Shown piece by piece: positions 52,306-60,727 of a stretch of DNA of 64,000 bases. Every line of letters starts with the position of its first letter. Position 1 is the stretch's first letter. Position numbers and translations under genes: made by a program. Source of the stretch: QQWI01 sp964522015 (lineage in GTDB: Bacteria > Bacillota > Clostridia > Peptostreptococcales > Acidaminobacteraceae); contig CAZFST010000007.1 in NCBI GenBank assembly GCA_964522015.1, forward strand, positions 75,410-139,409. The letters are read 5' to 3'. The notes beneath the pieces were generated by a model. The model saw only the letters and a list, made by a program, of their open reading frames with translations. It ran no database searches and had not been told where the DNA came from.

Positions 52306-53570
52306 TCCCCATCCACTCCTGTCAAAACAACCGCTAACCCATTGACATGGTTCTCATTTGGATTGAGAACTAGCACATCCCCAACTTTTAGATTGTCACT
52401 GGTGACTTGAAGGGCCAAGTCGCTTTCAATCCCTGTTGTGATTTTACGTTCTTCTAGCTTTTGATTGATTACAACATAAACAAATCGCTGTTTGTCTTTA
52501 TCAATTCTCACAGCTTCATAAGGTACGACCATGGCTTTATCTTGGGAAGCGATGACAATTTCAATTTTTGCAGCATAATTCGGTTTAAAGTCACCAGAAC
52601 TATTATCAAGATCAATCACCACAGGTACAACAGTTTCTTGTCCTTGGCCTGAAACGCTTTTTTGGGCAACTGCAGAAATTTTGCTGATTTTACCTTGATA
52701 AACCTTGTCCCCAAGGCCATCGGCTGTGACTTTTACATCTTGTCCAATTTTGACTTTAGAAATATCAAATTGATTGATATTGGTTGTGATTTCAAGATTT
52801 TTAGTGTCTTGCAATGTGACCACTGGCATATTTTGCTGAGCTACATCAAGGACTTTCACAGCAATTTTTGTTACAGTGCCATCTGCTGGGGACAAAAGAT
52901 TAGCATCTTTTATGGTCTCTAATAGTCGCTCTTTTTTTAAGACCAATGCATTGATGCGCATGTTCTGAATATTTCGCTCGCTGGTGGTTTTTTCTGCGGT
53001 TTTGGTGTTTTTATTGTTCAGTACAGCTTGCTCTGCATTTTGCATAGCTGTTTTTGCCTGAATCACTTGTGATTCGCTATAAGAACCGGCTTGAAATAGG
53101 GATTGCGCATTGGCATAATCTTTTTTTGCTTGTTCAAATTGGGCCGTCAAAAGAGTTCGCGTTGAATTCTCAACTTCAGAAGAGGGCATTGTCAACTGGG
53201 CTAAAGACGCCTTAGAAATTGCCATTTCCACTTCTAAATCTTGCAATTGGTTTTGTAATTCTTCCACATCAAGGCTTAAAAGAGGATCACCTTTTTTAAC
53301 CATGTCACCCTCTTTGACAAAAATCGTCTGTACCCGACCACTGACTTTTGGAACGATATCAATGATTTGCTTAGATTGAACATCACCCCTTGTGAATATC
53401 TTGTATGCGATGGCATCTTCTTTCACTTTTGTACCCGTTACCATGGTTATATTCTTAGCACCTGCGCCAAGGATACTACTTGCAGCAACAGCACCTATTG
53501 CGATGATTAGCACGATAATAAACCAAAATCTTTTCTTTTTATAAAACTTTCTGCTTGGGTTCTTTGACAT
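52302..53570 (-). CDS. MacA-like periplasmic adaptor/HlyD-family protein
   Basis: The 422-residue protein has an N-terminal membrane anchor (WFIIVLIIAIGAVAASSIL), a lipoyl-like half motif (GRVQTIFVKEGDMVKKGDPL), a long coiled-coil hairpin (about 105-220) and beta-barrel/MP domains. In Gram-positive bacteria such proteins work with MacB-like permeases in drug or peptide export. It is the first gene of the operon. Confidence 0.92.
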   Translation of the reverse strand: MSKNPSRKFYKKKRFWFIIVLIIAIGAVAASSILGAGAKNITMVTGTKVKEDAIAYKIFTRGDVQSKQIIDIVPKVSGRVQTIFVKEGDMVKKGDPLLSLDVEELQNQLQDLEVEMAISKASLAQLTMPSSEVENSTRTLLTAQFEQAKKDYANAQSLFQAGSYSESQVIQAKTAMQNAEQAVLNNKNTKTAEKTTSERNIQNMRINALVLKKERLLETIKDANLLSPADGTVTKIAVKVLDVAQQNMPVVTLQDTKNLEITTNINQFDISKVKIGQDVKVTADGLGDKVYQGKISKISAVAQKSVSGQGQETVVPVVIDLDNSSGDFKPNYAAKIEIVIASQDKAMVVPYEAVRIDKDKQRFVYVVINQKLEERKITTGIESDLALQVTSDNLKVGDVLVLNPNENHVNGLAVVLTGVDGE

Positions 53571-53602
53571 TTTTCCACCTCTATCATGTAGTTAATACAT
53601 AC

Positions 53603-53631
53603 ACTGTATCAGTACGGTGATACAAGGTCAA
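53603..53631 (-). promoter_or_regulatory. Promoter with palindromic operator of the MacAB-like operon
   Basis: TTGACC (53626-53631) and TACAGT (53603-53608) lie 17 bp apart on the minus strand. Between them is a perfect inverted repeat TGTATCA-N6-TGATACA (53605-53624). A repressor or MerR-type activator could bind there. No regulator gene adjoins the operon. Confidence 0.75.
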
Positions 53632-53684
53632 TCCCTCTTGGTAGTCTTAATCTGATTCTAATTTAACGACTGTAAACTGCCCCC

Positions 53685-55451
53685 TTAAAAGGTGGCCCCA
53701 GTATGGGCCGGACCAGCATTTTCTTGAAAACGGCCCAGCGCTCCCGTTGCTTTAAGATAGTTTTGTGGTTCTTGCTTGAAGCCATCGGCACCAACAGGGA
53801 CTTCAGCTACATCATCAAAATTCCCAGCATCATCACTGGTCATTGGGGTATAGTTCAATTGGCATAGGTCTAGATCAATGACAATACGGTCACCGGTTTT
53901 GACTTGACCAATTGGCCCACCTGCATAAGCCTCTGGTGAAACATGACCAACGGCCAACCCGTTGGTGCCACCAGAAAACCGGCCATCTGTGATGAGGGCC
54001 ACCTTACCATCTAAATAACTCCCTTTGATGGCCGCTGTCATGGTCAGCATTTCCCGCATCCCCGGCCCGCCCTTGGGTCCTTCGCCGCAAATCACAATCA
54101 CGTCCCCAAAGGCAATTTGGTTGGCTTCAAAAGCTGCGTAGGCGGCCTCTTCCCCCTGGTAAACCCTTGCTGGCCCCTTAAAAACCCTAAGAGACGGAGA
54201 AATGGCAGCCACTTTGACAACCGCCCCATCTGGGGCCAAATTACCATATAAAACCCGTATGCCCCCAGTTTGACTATGGGCTGTGGCAGCCCCTCTGATA
54301 ATGTCGGCGGTTTGATCTGGTAATGCATTTAGATATTCGGAGAGCACCCCGCTTACCGACATAACCCCCACATCAAGGCACCCAGCTAAATGGAGTTGTT
54401 TCAACACTTGACCAACCCCACCCTCCCGGTGAAAATCCTCAATGGCAACACTGGATGCTGGTGAAAGTTTGCTCAGTTGAGGGGTGACCCTGGATACGGC
54501 ATCTATGTCTTTAAGGGATAAGGGTAATTCCCCTTCTTTAGCGATGGCCATCATGTGAAGCACCGTGTTGGTTGAGCAGCCCAGAGCCATATCAACGGCT
54601 AAGGCATTTTTTAGGGCGGGTAAGGTCACAATATCCCGAGGTTTAAGGTCCTTTTCAAAGAGTTCGATTATTTTGCGGCCGGTTTCTGTGGCGATGCGCT
54701 CCCTATCCGCATAAACGGCAGGAGCTGTGCCACACCCTGGCAAGGAAAGGCCCATGGCTTCCACTAGGCAGTTCATGGAGTTAGCTGTAAACATCCCCGC
54801 GCAAGAACCCACCGTGGGACAAGCCACCCGGGCCAAGGACTCCAGCTCATCTGTGTCCATTAGGCCGCTTTGTACTTTTCCCACAGCCTCAAAAACAGTT
54901 GTCAAATCCACCGGTTGGTTTTTCCACTTACCTTGAAGCATGGGGCCACCGCTGACAAAAATACCAGGTAAGTTTAAGCGCATGGCCGCCATCAGCATCC
55001 CAGGCACAGATTTATCGCAACTTGGCATGTAGACCATGGCATCAAAGGCATGGGCCCTGGCCACATGTTCAATGCTATCTGCCAGTAAATTCCTGGTTGG
55101 CAGGGAATGACACATGCCCAAATGGCCCATTGCTAGACCATCACAAACTGAAAGACCCCCAAACTCAAAGGGAATGCCACCGGCTTGGTAGATCCCTTTT
55201 TTCACGTACTCAACCAAATGCCTTAGGTGCTTGTGGCCTGGAATCATATCGTTGATGGGATTGACAATGCCGATAAAGGGCTTACCTAGATCTGATTCGG
55301 TTAAGCCCAGTGCATAAAGCAGTGCCCGGTGGGGGGCACGGCTTGTGCCCTTTTTCAATACATCACTGGGATGGCTCTTCTTTAGGTTCGTCTCTTTTGA
55401 CAGGTTGGTATCTTTTTGCTCCTTTGTCCCCTGCTCCTTATTTGTTCCCAT
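53685..55451 (-). CDS. ilvD: Dihydroxy-acid dehydratase
   Basis: The 588-residue enzyme makes 2-keto acids for isoleucine, valine and leucine synthesis. Fe-S cysteines appear in SVCDGLAMGH, MPSCDKSVPG and CPTVGSCAGM; the C-terminal TDGRFSGGTNG is present. About 25 extra N-terminal residues (low complexity, Lys/Thr/Asn-rich) follow a strong AAGGAGG start and have no internal alternative start. It is monocistronic here; other ilv genes are not nearby. Confidence 0.96.
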   Translation of the reverse strand: MGTNKEQGTKEQKDTNLSKETNLKKSHPSDVLKKGTSRAPHRALLYALGLTESDLGKPFIGIVNPINDMIPGHKHLRHLVEYVKKGIYQAGGIPFEFGGLSVCDGLAMGHLGMCHSLPTRNLLADSIEHVARAHAFDAMVYMPSCDKSVPGMLMAAMRLNLPGIFVSGGPMLQGKWKNQPVDLTTVFEAVGKVQSGLMDTDELESLARVACPTVGSCAGMFTANSMNCLVEAMGLSLPGCGTAPAVYADRERIATETGRKIIELFEKDLKPRDIVTLPALKNALAVDMALGCSTNTVLHMMAIAKEGELPLSLKDIDAVSRVTPQLSKLSPASSVAIEDFHREGGVGQVLKQLHLAGCLDVGVMSVSGVLSEYLNALPDQTADIIRGAATAHSQTGGIRVLYGNLAPDGAVVKVAAISPSLRVFKGPARVYQGEEAAYAAFEANQIAFGDVIVICGEGPKGGPGMREMLTMTAAIKGSYLDGKVALITDGRFSGGTNGLAVGHVSPEAYAGGPIGQVKTGDRIVIDLDLCQLNYTPMTSDDAGNFDDVAEVPVGADGFKQEPQNYLKATGALGRFQENAGPAHTGATF

Positions 55452-55503
55452 CTGGTGCCTCCTTATTGTTGAAAACCTACATAAAAGCCTCTCTCGTGAC
55501 CCC

Positions 55504-55543
55504 TATAAAAATAACCGCCCCTAAGCATGGCTTAAGAGCGGTT
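55504..55543 (-). terminator. Terminator-like hairpin in the ilvD leader
   Basis: AACCGCTCTTAAGC (55530-55543) pairs along its length with GCTTAGGGGCGGTT (55513-55526) and the minus strand continues ATTTTTATA. It lies between the ilvD promoter and ilvD, so it acts as an attenuator or leader terminator. Confidence 0.8.
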
Positions 55544-55553
55544 GGTTGCCCAT
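55521..55553 (-). CDS. Possible 10-codon leader peptide upstream of ilvD
   Basis: ATG 55553, preceded by AAGG, reads MGNQPLLSHA and stops inside the attenuator stem. It has two adjacent Leu codons. Its overlap with the stem suggests translation-dependent attenuation, but so short a frame can occur by chance. Confidence 0.25.
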   Translation of the reverse strand: MGNQPLLSHA

Positions 55554-55583
55554 TAAATGCCTTACAAATCGTAAATTGTATCT

Positions 55584-55612
55584 ATTATAACCATTGGCCA
55601 AAGTGCCGTCAA
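55584..55612 (-). promoter_or_regulatory. Sigma-A promoter of ilvD
   Basis: TTGACG (55607-55612) and perfect TATAAT (55584-55589) with 17-bp spacer. Confidence 0.85.
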
Positions 55613-55702
55613 CAGGACCAGTTGAGGATTATAAAAGTTGCAAAAACGACTTTGTAAAACTAAGTAATGAGAAGTTTCACTTCATTTATAAAGGGTCAAG
55701 TA

Positions 55703-55737
55703 GATTAAACTACAACGTTTAATCCTTACGATTAAAC
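55703..55737 (-). other. Overlapping hairpins at the 3' end of the dehydrogenase operon
   Basis: GTTTAATC, GATTAAAC and GTTTAATC occur in series (737-730, 724-717 and 710-703 of the 55.7 kb block), so the middle copy can pair with either neighbour. The first overlaps the stop codon of the DAO gene. No T run follows. Confidence 0.6.
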
Positions 55738-56886
55738 TACTGAAGGTTCGATGATGAGCTCCCCACGGCTAAACCGCTCAAGGCCCAGTGGGCGAACGTC
55801 TAGGGTGAGGGCCTCCCCAAGTATCATCTCAGAAAGCAAAATACCCGTCGCCGGAGCAAACATAAACCCATGACCACTGAATCCAAGGGCCATAAAATAC
55901 CCTTTAAGTTGGGGTGTGCCACCGAGAATTGGTTGTTTATCTGGTGTCATATGGTATTGACCTGCCCAAGCACGGACAATACGCACTTTAGCCAGGGGTG
56001 GCAAGAGTTCTGTAACGGTTTTGGCCATTTCGTCAAGGAACTGCCAAGTGGAACGGTTGTTGAGGTCCCTTGGTTCATTTGCATCACTGCGACCCATTAA
56101 AATGGACCCATGGGGCACTTGTTGGGTGTAGATATTTTTAGAAAAGGACATGACCATTGGTTTTAACATTTGATTAACAGGGGTTGTCACTAGAATCTGA
56201 TGACGCTCAGAGTAAGTTGGTACTTCAACCCCAGCCATTTCTGAAACAATCCTTGCATAAGGACCAGCTGCATTGACCACCGTGTCCGTTTCAATGTAGC
56301 CTTTGGTGGTTTTAACCCCAATAATGCGGTCTGAAATGGTATCGATGGCTGTGACTTCAGTGTAGGTATGATAATTAACACCAAGTCGCTTTGAGGCTTG
56401 TACGTAGGCATCCAGTGTTGTAAATGGGTTTAAATGGCCATCTTTTTGATGGAAGGTTGCACCAGTTAAACCATCTGTATTGAGGAATGGCACCACTTCT
56501 TTTGCTTCTTCAAGATTTAACACATGGCTATCAATCCCAAGGCTATTTTGCAGGGCCACATTCCGTCTAAACTGACCAAGCTCCCCTTCAGTGGAGGCCA
56601 GCATCAAATACCCACCCTGCTTAAATTCTAAATCCCCATGATACTGAAGTTCTTCTTTGGCATTCTCAAAGTACTCACAGGATAATTTACCAAGAAGGCA
56701 GTTCATTTCAGTGCCCCACTGCTGCCGAATACCAGCACCACAGCGGCCTGTAGAACCAGAGCCCTGGAACCCTTTTTCTAAAACAACAATATCCTTAACC
56801 CCTTTTTTGGCAAGGTTATTGGCAATGGAAGCACCGGATATACCGCCGCCAATAATCACAACAGAAGCTTTATTCACCATGCTCAT
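55732..56886 (-). CDS. FAD-dependent amine/amino acid dehydrogenase (HcnC/DAO family)
   Basis: The 384-residue flavoprotein starts at ATG 56886 after GGGGG. It has the dinucleotide motif VVIIGGGISGASIANNLAK, EKGFQGSGSTGRCGAGIRQQ and the C-terminal GFSGHGFMFAPATG of the DAO family, close to HcnC, opine oxidase OoxB, sarcosine oxidase beta and D-hydroxyproline dehydrogenase LhpB. It probably oxidises a secondary or N-substituted amino acid and passes electrons to the HcnA/HcnB-like subunits encoded upstream. It overlaps the 2Fe-2S gene by 17 bp. Confidence 0.88.
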   Translation of the reverse strand: MSMVNKASVVIIGGGISGASIANNLAKKGVKDIVVLEKGFQGSGSTGRCGAGIRQQWGTEMNCLLGKLSCEYFENAKEELQYHGDLEFKQGGYLMLASTEGELGQFRRNVALQNSLGIDSHVLNLEEAKEVVPFLNTDGLTGATFHQKDGHLNPFTTLDAYVQASKRLGVNYHTYTEVTAIDTISDRIIGVKTTKGYIETDTVVNAAGPYARIVSEMAGVEVPTYSERHQILVTTPVNQMLKPMVMSFSKNIYTQQVPHGSILMGRSDANEPRDLNNRSTWQFLDEMAKTVTELLPPLAKVRIVRAWAGQYHMTPDKQPILGGTPQLKGYFMALGFSGHGFMFAPATGILLSEMILGEALTLDVRPLGLERFSRGELIIEPSVV

Positions 56887-57160
56887 CACTGGCCCCCTTT
56901 GCTAAATCACCTAGTAAAATCCCCACTGTTGGCGGACGATAAGTTGTTGGCAACATCTCGCTAACCGGTTGACCCGTAGCCAGGGAAAGTTCTCTCATCA
57001 CGATACTCAGGCACGTCTTACCTTGGCAACGGCCCATGGAAATTCTAAGGAGTCGTTTAAGTTCTTCTAAATCCGTATAGCCCATTGCGATATAAGAGCG
57101 AATTTCTTCAAGAGAAATATCCTCGCATCGGCAAACTACTGAACGATTTTCTTCACACAT
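56870..57160 (-). CDS. Small 2Fe-2S (BFD-like) protein
   Basis: The 96-residue protein has the BFD-type cysteine set C10, C12, C45, C50 (VCRCED...MGRCQGKTC). In related HcnB/OoxA/LhpF proteins this domain is the C terminus of the flavoprotein; here it is a separate gene. It likely relays electrons within the complex. Confidence 0.85.
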   Translation of the reverse strand: MCEENRSVVCRCEDISLEEIRSYIAMGYTDLEELKRLLRISMGRCQGKTCLSIVMRELSLATGQPVSEMLPTTYRPPTVGILLGDLAKGASDEHGE

Positions 57161-57170
57161 TGACTCACCC

Positions 57171-57659
57171 CTAAACTAATCTTTTGAAATGGCGCACTTG
57201 CTTGATGTACGCTTTTGGAAACGCCAAAGAAATCATGGGCGTTTTATCGAAGGACGGTGGATTCAGTACTTTGACAATGGTTGCATCACATACAGGTTGC
57301 CCTGCTCGGTCCAGTGCCGTCACCTTTTCACCTTCAAGGGGCAAAGGCAAAAGTTCGTAGGGGATCTTGATTAAAGCTTCCGTTTCAGAATAAGTGAAAT
57401 CCAAAATGCTGATGGCTAGTCCTGGGCATTTAGCCAGACACAAACCACAACCTGAGCACTTTTCTTCAAGTAATTTAGGCATATCGTTGATATCTGCAAA
57501 AGGTTCTATGGCACCCACTTTACAAGCAGTAAAACAAGGGTTACATGGTATGTTTTGATAACACTCAAATATGGCAATAGGGCCTTTCTCTAACCGGGCC
57601 ATGTCGGGAAATACTTGCTCTAAGTCTGCTTCCGTGGGAACACCTGTTTTAGCCAACAT
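57171..57659 (-). CDS. 4Fe-4S ferredoxin-type subunit
   Basis: The 162-residue protein has two cysteine sets: C33-C39-C42-C46 (CYQNIPCNPCFTAC) and C68-C71-C74-C78 (CSGCGLCLAKCPG), probably two 4Fe-4S clusters. The rest is a barrel-like domain. It lies between the flavoprotein subunits in the operon, so it probably links them to a cellular electron carrier. Confidence 0.85.
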   Translation of the reverse strand: MLAKTGVPTEADLEQVFPDMARLEKGPIAIFECYQNIPCNPCFTACKVGAIEPFADINDMPKLLEEKCSGCGLCLAKCPGLAISILDFTYSETEALIKIPYELLPLPLEGEKVTALDRAGQPVCDATIVKVLNPPSFDKTPMISLAFPKAYIKQVRHFKRLV

Positions 57660-58746
57660 GAGACACCTCCCCGAGTTTTGCTTGCGCTAAGCCTTCGCGA
57701 ATCTTATCACCCACTGGACCTGAACGGAGATCGTGGAGCTGCTGTTGATAGTCAGCAATCAGCAAGGCCATTTCATCGTTTTCAACCCCGAGTCTTGCAT
57801 TGGCATAAAATCCTGTTAAATACCCTTCTACCATTGCAGAACTTGCTTCTTCAATACCGCTGACATCCCCAGCTACGAAAAGTCCTGGAATGCTGGTTTC
57901 GTGATGTTCAGTGGTCTTTGGCACATGGCCCCCGAGAGAGCCGATATAGGCCATCTCACAACCTCGTTGCCACAAGAGCTCCGAAAGTGGTGATAGACCA
58001 ACAGAGACACAGAGGATATCGCACTCTAGTTCAATCTCAGTCCCTGGAATTGGCTGCCACTTTTCATCTAACTGCCAAATGATTGCACCAGTCAGTGCCG
58101 TTTTACCGATGGCTTCTTTGATTGTATATTTTGTGTAGATTGGGACGCCCATACGTCGAACCTTGGAAGCATGAACGATGTAACCGCCAATACTTGGTGA
58201 AGCATCAAGGATGGCCTTGACATCCACGCCTGCCTGAAGCAGCTGATAGCTCACAATTAAGCCAATATTACCAGCTCCAACCATGACCACCGACTGACCT
58301 GGTTTGATGCCATGCATATTCATTAGGGTTTGAACAGCGCCAGCCCCATAAATACCTGGTATGGCGTTATTGGGGAAGGCCAATGATTTTTCAAATGCGC
58401 CTGTTGCAACGATGATGGTTTTAGGTGAAATTTTAAGGTAGCCATCACGATTAACAGCGGTAACAACCCCATCATCATAAAGTGCTGTAACGGTGGTGCG
58501 GTCTAAAATCGTCACATTATCTAGGTTTTTAATGGTTTCAATCAGTTGTTTTGCAATATCAAAGCCCCTTACGGAAGCCTGTTGTTTTTCAGAACCAAAG
58601 AACATATGGGTTTGTTTAATCAATTGACCACCTAAATGGGCATCTCTTTCAATCAGCATTACGGATTTGCCGTAGCGGGCCGCAGAAACTGCTGCTGCCA
58701 GCCCTGCTGGGCCACCACCGATAATCAGTATATCTGTATGGATCAT
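57649..58746 (-). CDS. NAD(P)/FAD-dependent oxidoreductase subunit (HcnB-like)
   Basis: The 365-residue flavoprotein carries two dinucleotide-binding motifs, IIGGGPAGLAAAVSAARYG near the N terminus and MVGAGNIGLIVSYQL around residue 155, as in HcnB/OoxA/LhpF. It lacks their usual C-terminal BFD domain, supplied by the separate gene at 56870. Its start overlaps the 2Fe-2S gene upstream by 4 bp. Confidence 0.9.
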   Translation of the reverse strand: MIHTDILIIGGGPAGLAAAVSAARYGKSVMLIERDAHLGGQLIKQTHMFFGSEKQQASVRGFDIAKQLIETIKNLDNVTILDRTTVTALYDDGVVTAVNRDGYLKISPKTIIVATGAFEKSLAFPNNAIPGIYGAGAVQTLMNMHGIKPGQSVVMVGAGNIGLIVSYQLLQAGVDVKAILDASPSIGGYIVHASKVRRMGVPIYTKYTIKEAIGKTALTGAIIWQLDEKWQPIPGTEIELECDILCVSVGLSPLSELLWQRGCEMAYIGSLGGHVPKTTEHHETSIPGLFVAGDVSGIEEASSAMVEGYLTGFYANARLGVENDEMALLIADYQQQLHDLRSGPVGDKIREGLAQAKLGEVSHVG

Positions 58747-59048
58747 ACGATGTCCCCCTTCCCATTTTGAACTTTCACTGCATCACCAGGCATGAGTTCT
58801 TCAACACATACCCTGACATTTGGAACCCCATTCACTTCCATCAAGCAAGAGGAGCAGTTGCCAATGGCGCAGTACAAACCTCTTGGTTCATGGCTTCTGG
58901 CGCTATGAGAAAGGATCTTAACATCATTTGCGTGTAGTGCGGCTGCTATGGTTTCGCCTTTGTAACCCTGCATGACGACACCTTCAAATGTGAATTCAAA
59001 AGCCTCTTCACGATTAAAATCTAGAATTGGATGACTTGTTATACGCAT
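58743..59048 (-). CDS. 2Fe-2S subunit (HcnA-like)
   Basis: The 101-residue protein has the plant-type-like 2Fe-2S cysteine set C60, C65, C68, C81 (YCAIGNCSSC...VRVC) of HcnA/OoxA-type small subunits. It is the first gene of the operon, 22 bp or so after the sigma-54 start site, with RBS AAGGGGG. Confidence 0.9.
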   Translation of the reverse strand: MRITSHPILDFNREEAFEFTFEGVVMQGYKGETIAAALHANDVKILSHSARSHEPRGLYCAIGNCSSCLMEVNGVPNVRVCVEELMPGDAVKVQNGKGDIV

Positions 59049-59080
59049 AGAATCCCCCTTATAAGATATACCTTCACTAT

Positions 59081-59097
59081 AGCAATTGCCATGCCAA
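59081..59097 (-). promoter_or_regulatory. Sigma-54 promoter of the dehydrogenase operon
   Basis: TTGGCATGGCAATTGCT on the minus strand matches the -24/-12 consensus (TTGGCACG-N4-TTGCW) except C to T at one position; the invariant GG and GC are exactly 10 bp apart. An activator with AAA domain is encoded in the neighbouring operon. Confidence 0.88.
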
Positions 59098-59108
59098 TAT
59101 CGTCCACC

Positions 59109-59124
59109 GAGAAAACGTTTTCAA
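59109..59124. promoter_or_regulatory. cre-like site upstream of the sigma-54 promoter
   Basis: TTGAAAACGTTTTCTC (minus) contains the perfect palindrome GAAAACGTTTTC and resembles the CcpA cre consensus at most positions. It lies 12 bp from the -24 box, where CcpA could block activation. Confidence 0.5.
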
Positions 59125-59187
59125 GCCATTCATTTTTCTAATTAGTCAGAAAATTAACAATATATAGATTCCTTCACAACTTAAACG

Positions 59188-59204
59188 TGTCAGTATTTTG
59201 GACA
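59188..59204. promoter_or_regulatory. Candidate activator site 1 (TGT-N11-ACA)
   Basis: TGTCAGTATTTTGGACA, about 100 bp upstream of the -24 box, resembles the palindromic site 68 bp further upstream (12 of 17 positions after reversal). Confidence 0.5.
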
Positions 59205-59207
59205 AAT

Positions 59208-59238
59208 AAAAAAAGACAACCTTTCGGAAGCCTTTTGA
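59208..59238 (-). terminator. Terminator of the activator operon
   Basis: AAAGGC-tt-CC-GAAA-GG-tt-GTC with a GAAA loop and a symmetric U-U internal loop is followed by TTTTTTT. It lies 77 bp after the activator stop. Confidence 0.6.
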
Positions 59239-59255
59239 TTAGCCATTTGTACACA

Positions 59256-59272
59256 TGTCCAATTATTGAACA
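59256..59272. promoter_or_regulatory. Candidate activator site 2 (TGT-N11-ACA)
   Basis: TGTCCAATTATTGAACA is a near-perfect 17-bp palindrome, about 170 bp upstream of the -24 box, typical distance for an enhancer of a sigma-54 activator. Confidence 0.55.
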
Positions 59273-59314
59273 CGTTGTCGGTATATTGTACACTTTTTCA
59301 GAGTCCATCGCTAC

Positions 59315-60706
59315 TCAAGGATCTTCACTGAGATCTTCTTTTAGCGGTATGTCGTATTTTTCCAACTTAAAATACAGGGTACTCCGTGGAATGCCAAGTT
59401 TCTTTGCACATTTAGCCCGATTACCTCCGCACAGGGCTAGCATTTTTTCAATGGTCTGTTTCTCAAATGCTTCAACTGCTTGAATTAATCCCACCTGTTC
59501 CACTGCAATAGGTTTACCCCTAAGCTCTTCAGGTAATATTGACAGATCAACGCAGGTCATTTGACGACTCACACACATGATAATAAAACGCTCCACCATG
59601 TTTTTAAGTTCGCGAATATTACCTTCCCAAGCATATTGCATCATACTTTTCATCACTTCAGGGGCATAATCAATCATGTCTATTCCCCTAGCATTGCAAT
59701 ATCGTCTTGTAAATTCATACACCAGGAGTTCGATATCTTCACGACGCTCACGCAGTGCAGGGAGTTGGATATGCACGGCGTTTAATCTGTAAAACAAGTC
59801 ACTACGAAAGGTCTTCTGTTCTATCCGTTCTCTCAGATGGTGGTTTGTTGCAGCGATAATTCTCACATCAGTCTCTATCCAGGCATGGGACCCAAGTCGC
59901 TGTAATTTACCATCTTCTAAAACCCTCAGGAGTTTTGCTTGCATACTCATGGGCATATCGCCGATTTCATCTAAAAAAAGGGTGCCGTTATTAGCCACTT
60001 CAAACAGACCTGGCTTACCGCCTTTTAATGCTCCAGTGAAGGCACCAGCCACATAGCCAAAGAGCTCTGACTCCAACAGGGTTTTAGGGATAGCGCTGCA
60101 ATTGATGGGGACAAAAAGGCCTTTTCTGCCACTCTTAAAATGAATAGCCCTTGCAAAGAGTTCCTTACCGGTGCCACTTTCCCCTGTTAAAAGAACTGAA
60201 AGGGCTGAACTGGAAACCGCCTTAGCCATTTCCACCGCTTCATACATGGCAGGGGAAACACCAATCAGGTCTTCAAAAGAAAATCGATCTTCAAACAAAT
60301 GATCGATTTCTTCTTTTAACTTATCGATATTGCTGGTTGCCAGGGTCAGTTTTTCACTGAGTTCTGCAATTTCTGAAACATCCCGATCGGCACTGATGGC
60401 GCCGACCAATTGACCATCTAAGTACAGTGGTTTTGCATTGATGACAATGGGTCTATTGGCCTCCAGTCTATGGAGGTGGTTGACATAGGATTTTCGATTT
60501 TCCAAAACTTCAGGTAATAATGCGTTTGGAAAAAACTGTTTTAAATCTTGATTGAGAACCGTTTTCTTTTTTAAGCCGTATAACCGTTCACTGGCGGCAT
60601 TCCACAGCAAGACACGACACTGATTATCCACGATGCAAATGCCATCGTAAACACTGTCAATCAAGGTTTCTAATATAAAATTATTCTGAATAAACTGCTC
60701 TAGCAT
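59315..60706 (-). CDS. Sigma-54-dependent activator (PAS-AAA-Fis)
   Basis: The protein has an N-terminal PAS domain (about 15-110), an AAA+ domain with Walker A GESGTGKE, GAFTGA loop (VAGAFTGALKG), Walker B TLFLDEIGD, and a C-terminal Fis-type HTH (GGNRAKCAKKLGIPRSTLYFKL). It has no receiver domain. It probably activates the sigma-54 promoter at 59081. ATG 60706 is chosen; a TTG four codons upstream touches the AAGG. Confidence 0.92.
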   Translation of the reverse strand: MLEQFIQNNFILETLIDSVYDGICIVDNQCRVLLWNAASERLYGLKKKTVLNQDLKQFFPNALLPEVLENRKSYVNHLHRLEANRPIVINAKPLYLDGQLVGAISADRDVSEIAELSEKLTLATSNIDKLKEEIDHLFEDRFSFEDLIGVSPAMYEAVEMAKAVSSSALSVLLTGESGTGKELFARAIHFKSGRKGLFVPINCSAIPKTLLESELFGYVAGAFTGALKGGKPGLFEVANNGTLFLDEIGDMPMSMQAKLLRVLEDGKLQRLGSHAWIETDVRIIAATNHHLRERIEQKTFRSDLFYRLNAVHIQLPALRERREDIELLVYEFTRRYCNARGIDMIDYAPEVMKSMMQYAWEGNIRELKNMVERFIIMCVSRQMTCVDLSILPEELRGKPIAVEQVGLIQAVEAFEKQTIEKMLALCGGNRAKCAKKLGIPRSTLYFKLEKYDIPLKEDLSEDP

Positions 60707-60727
60707 ATTCTCGACCAACCTTAATGT

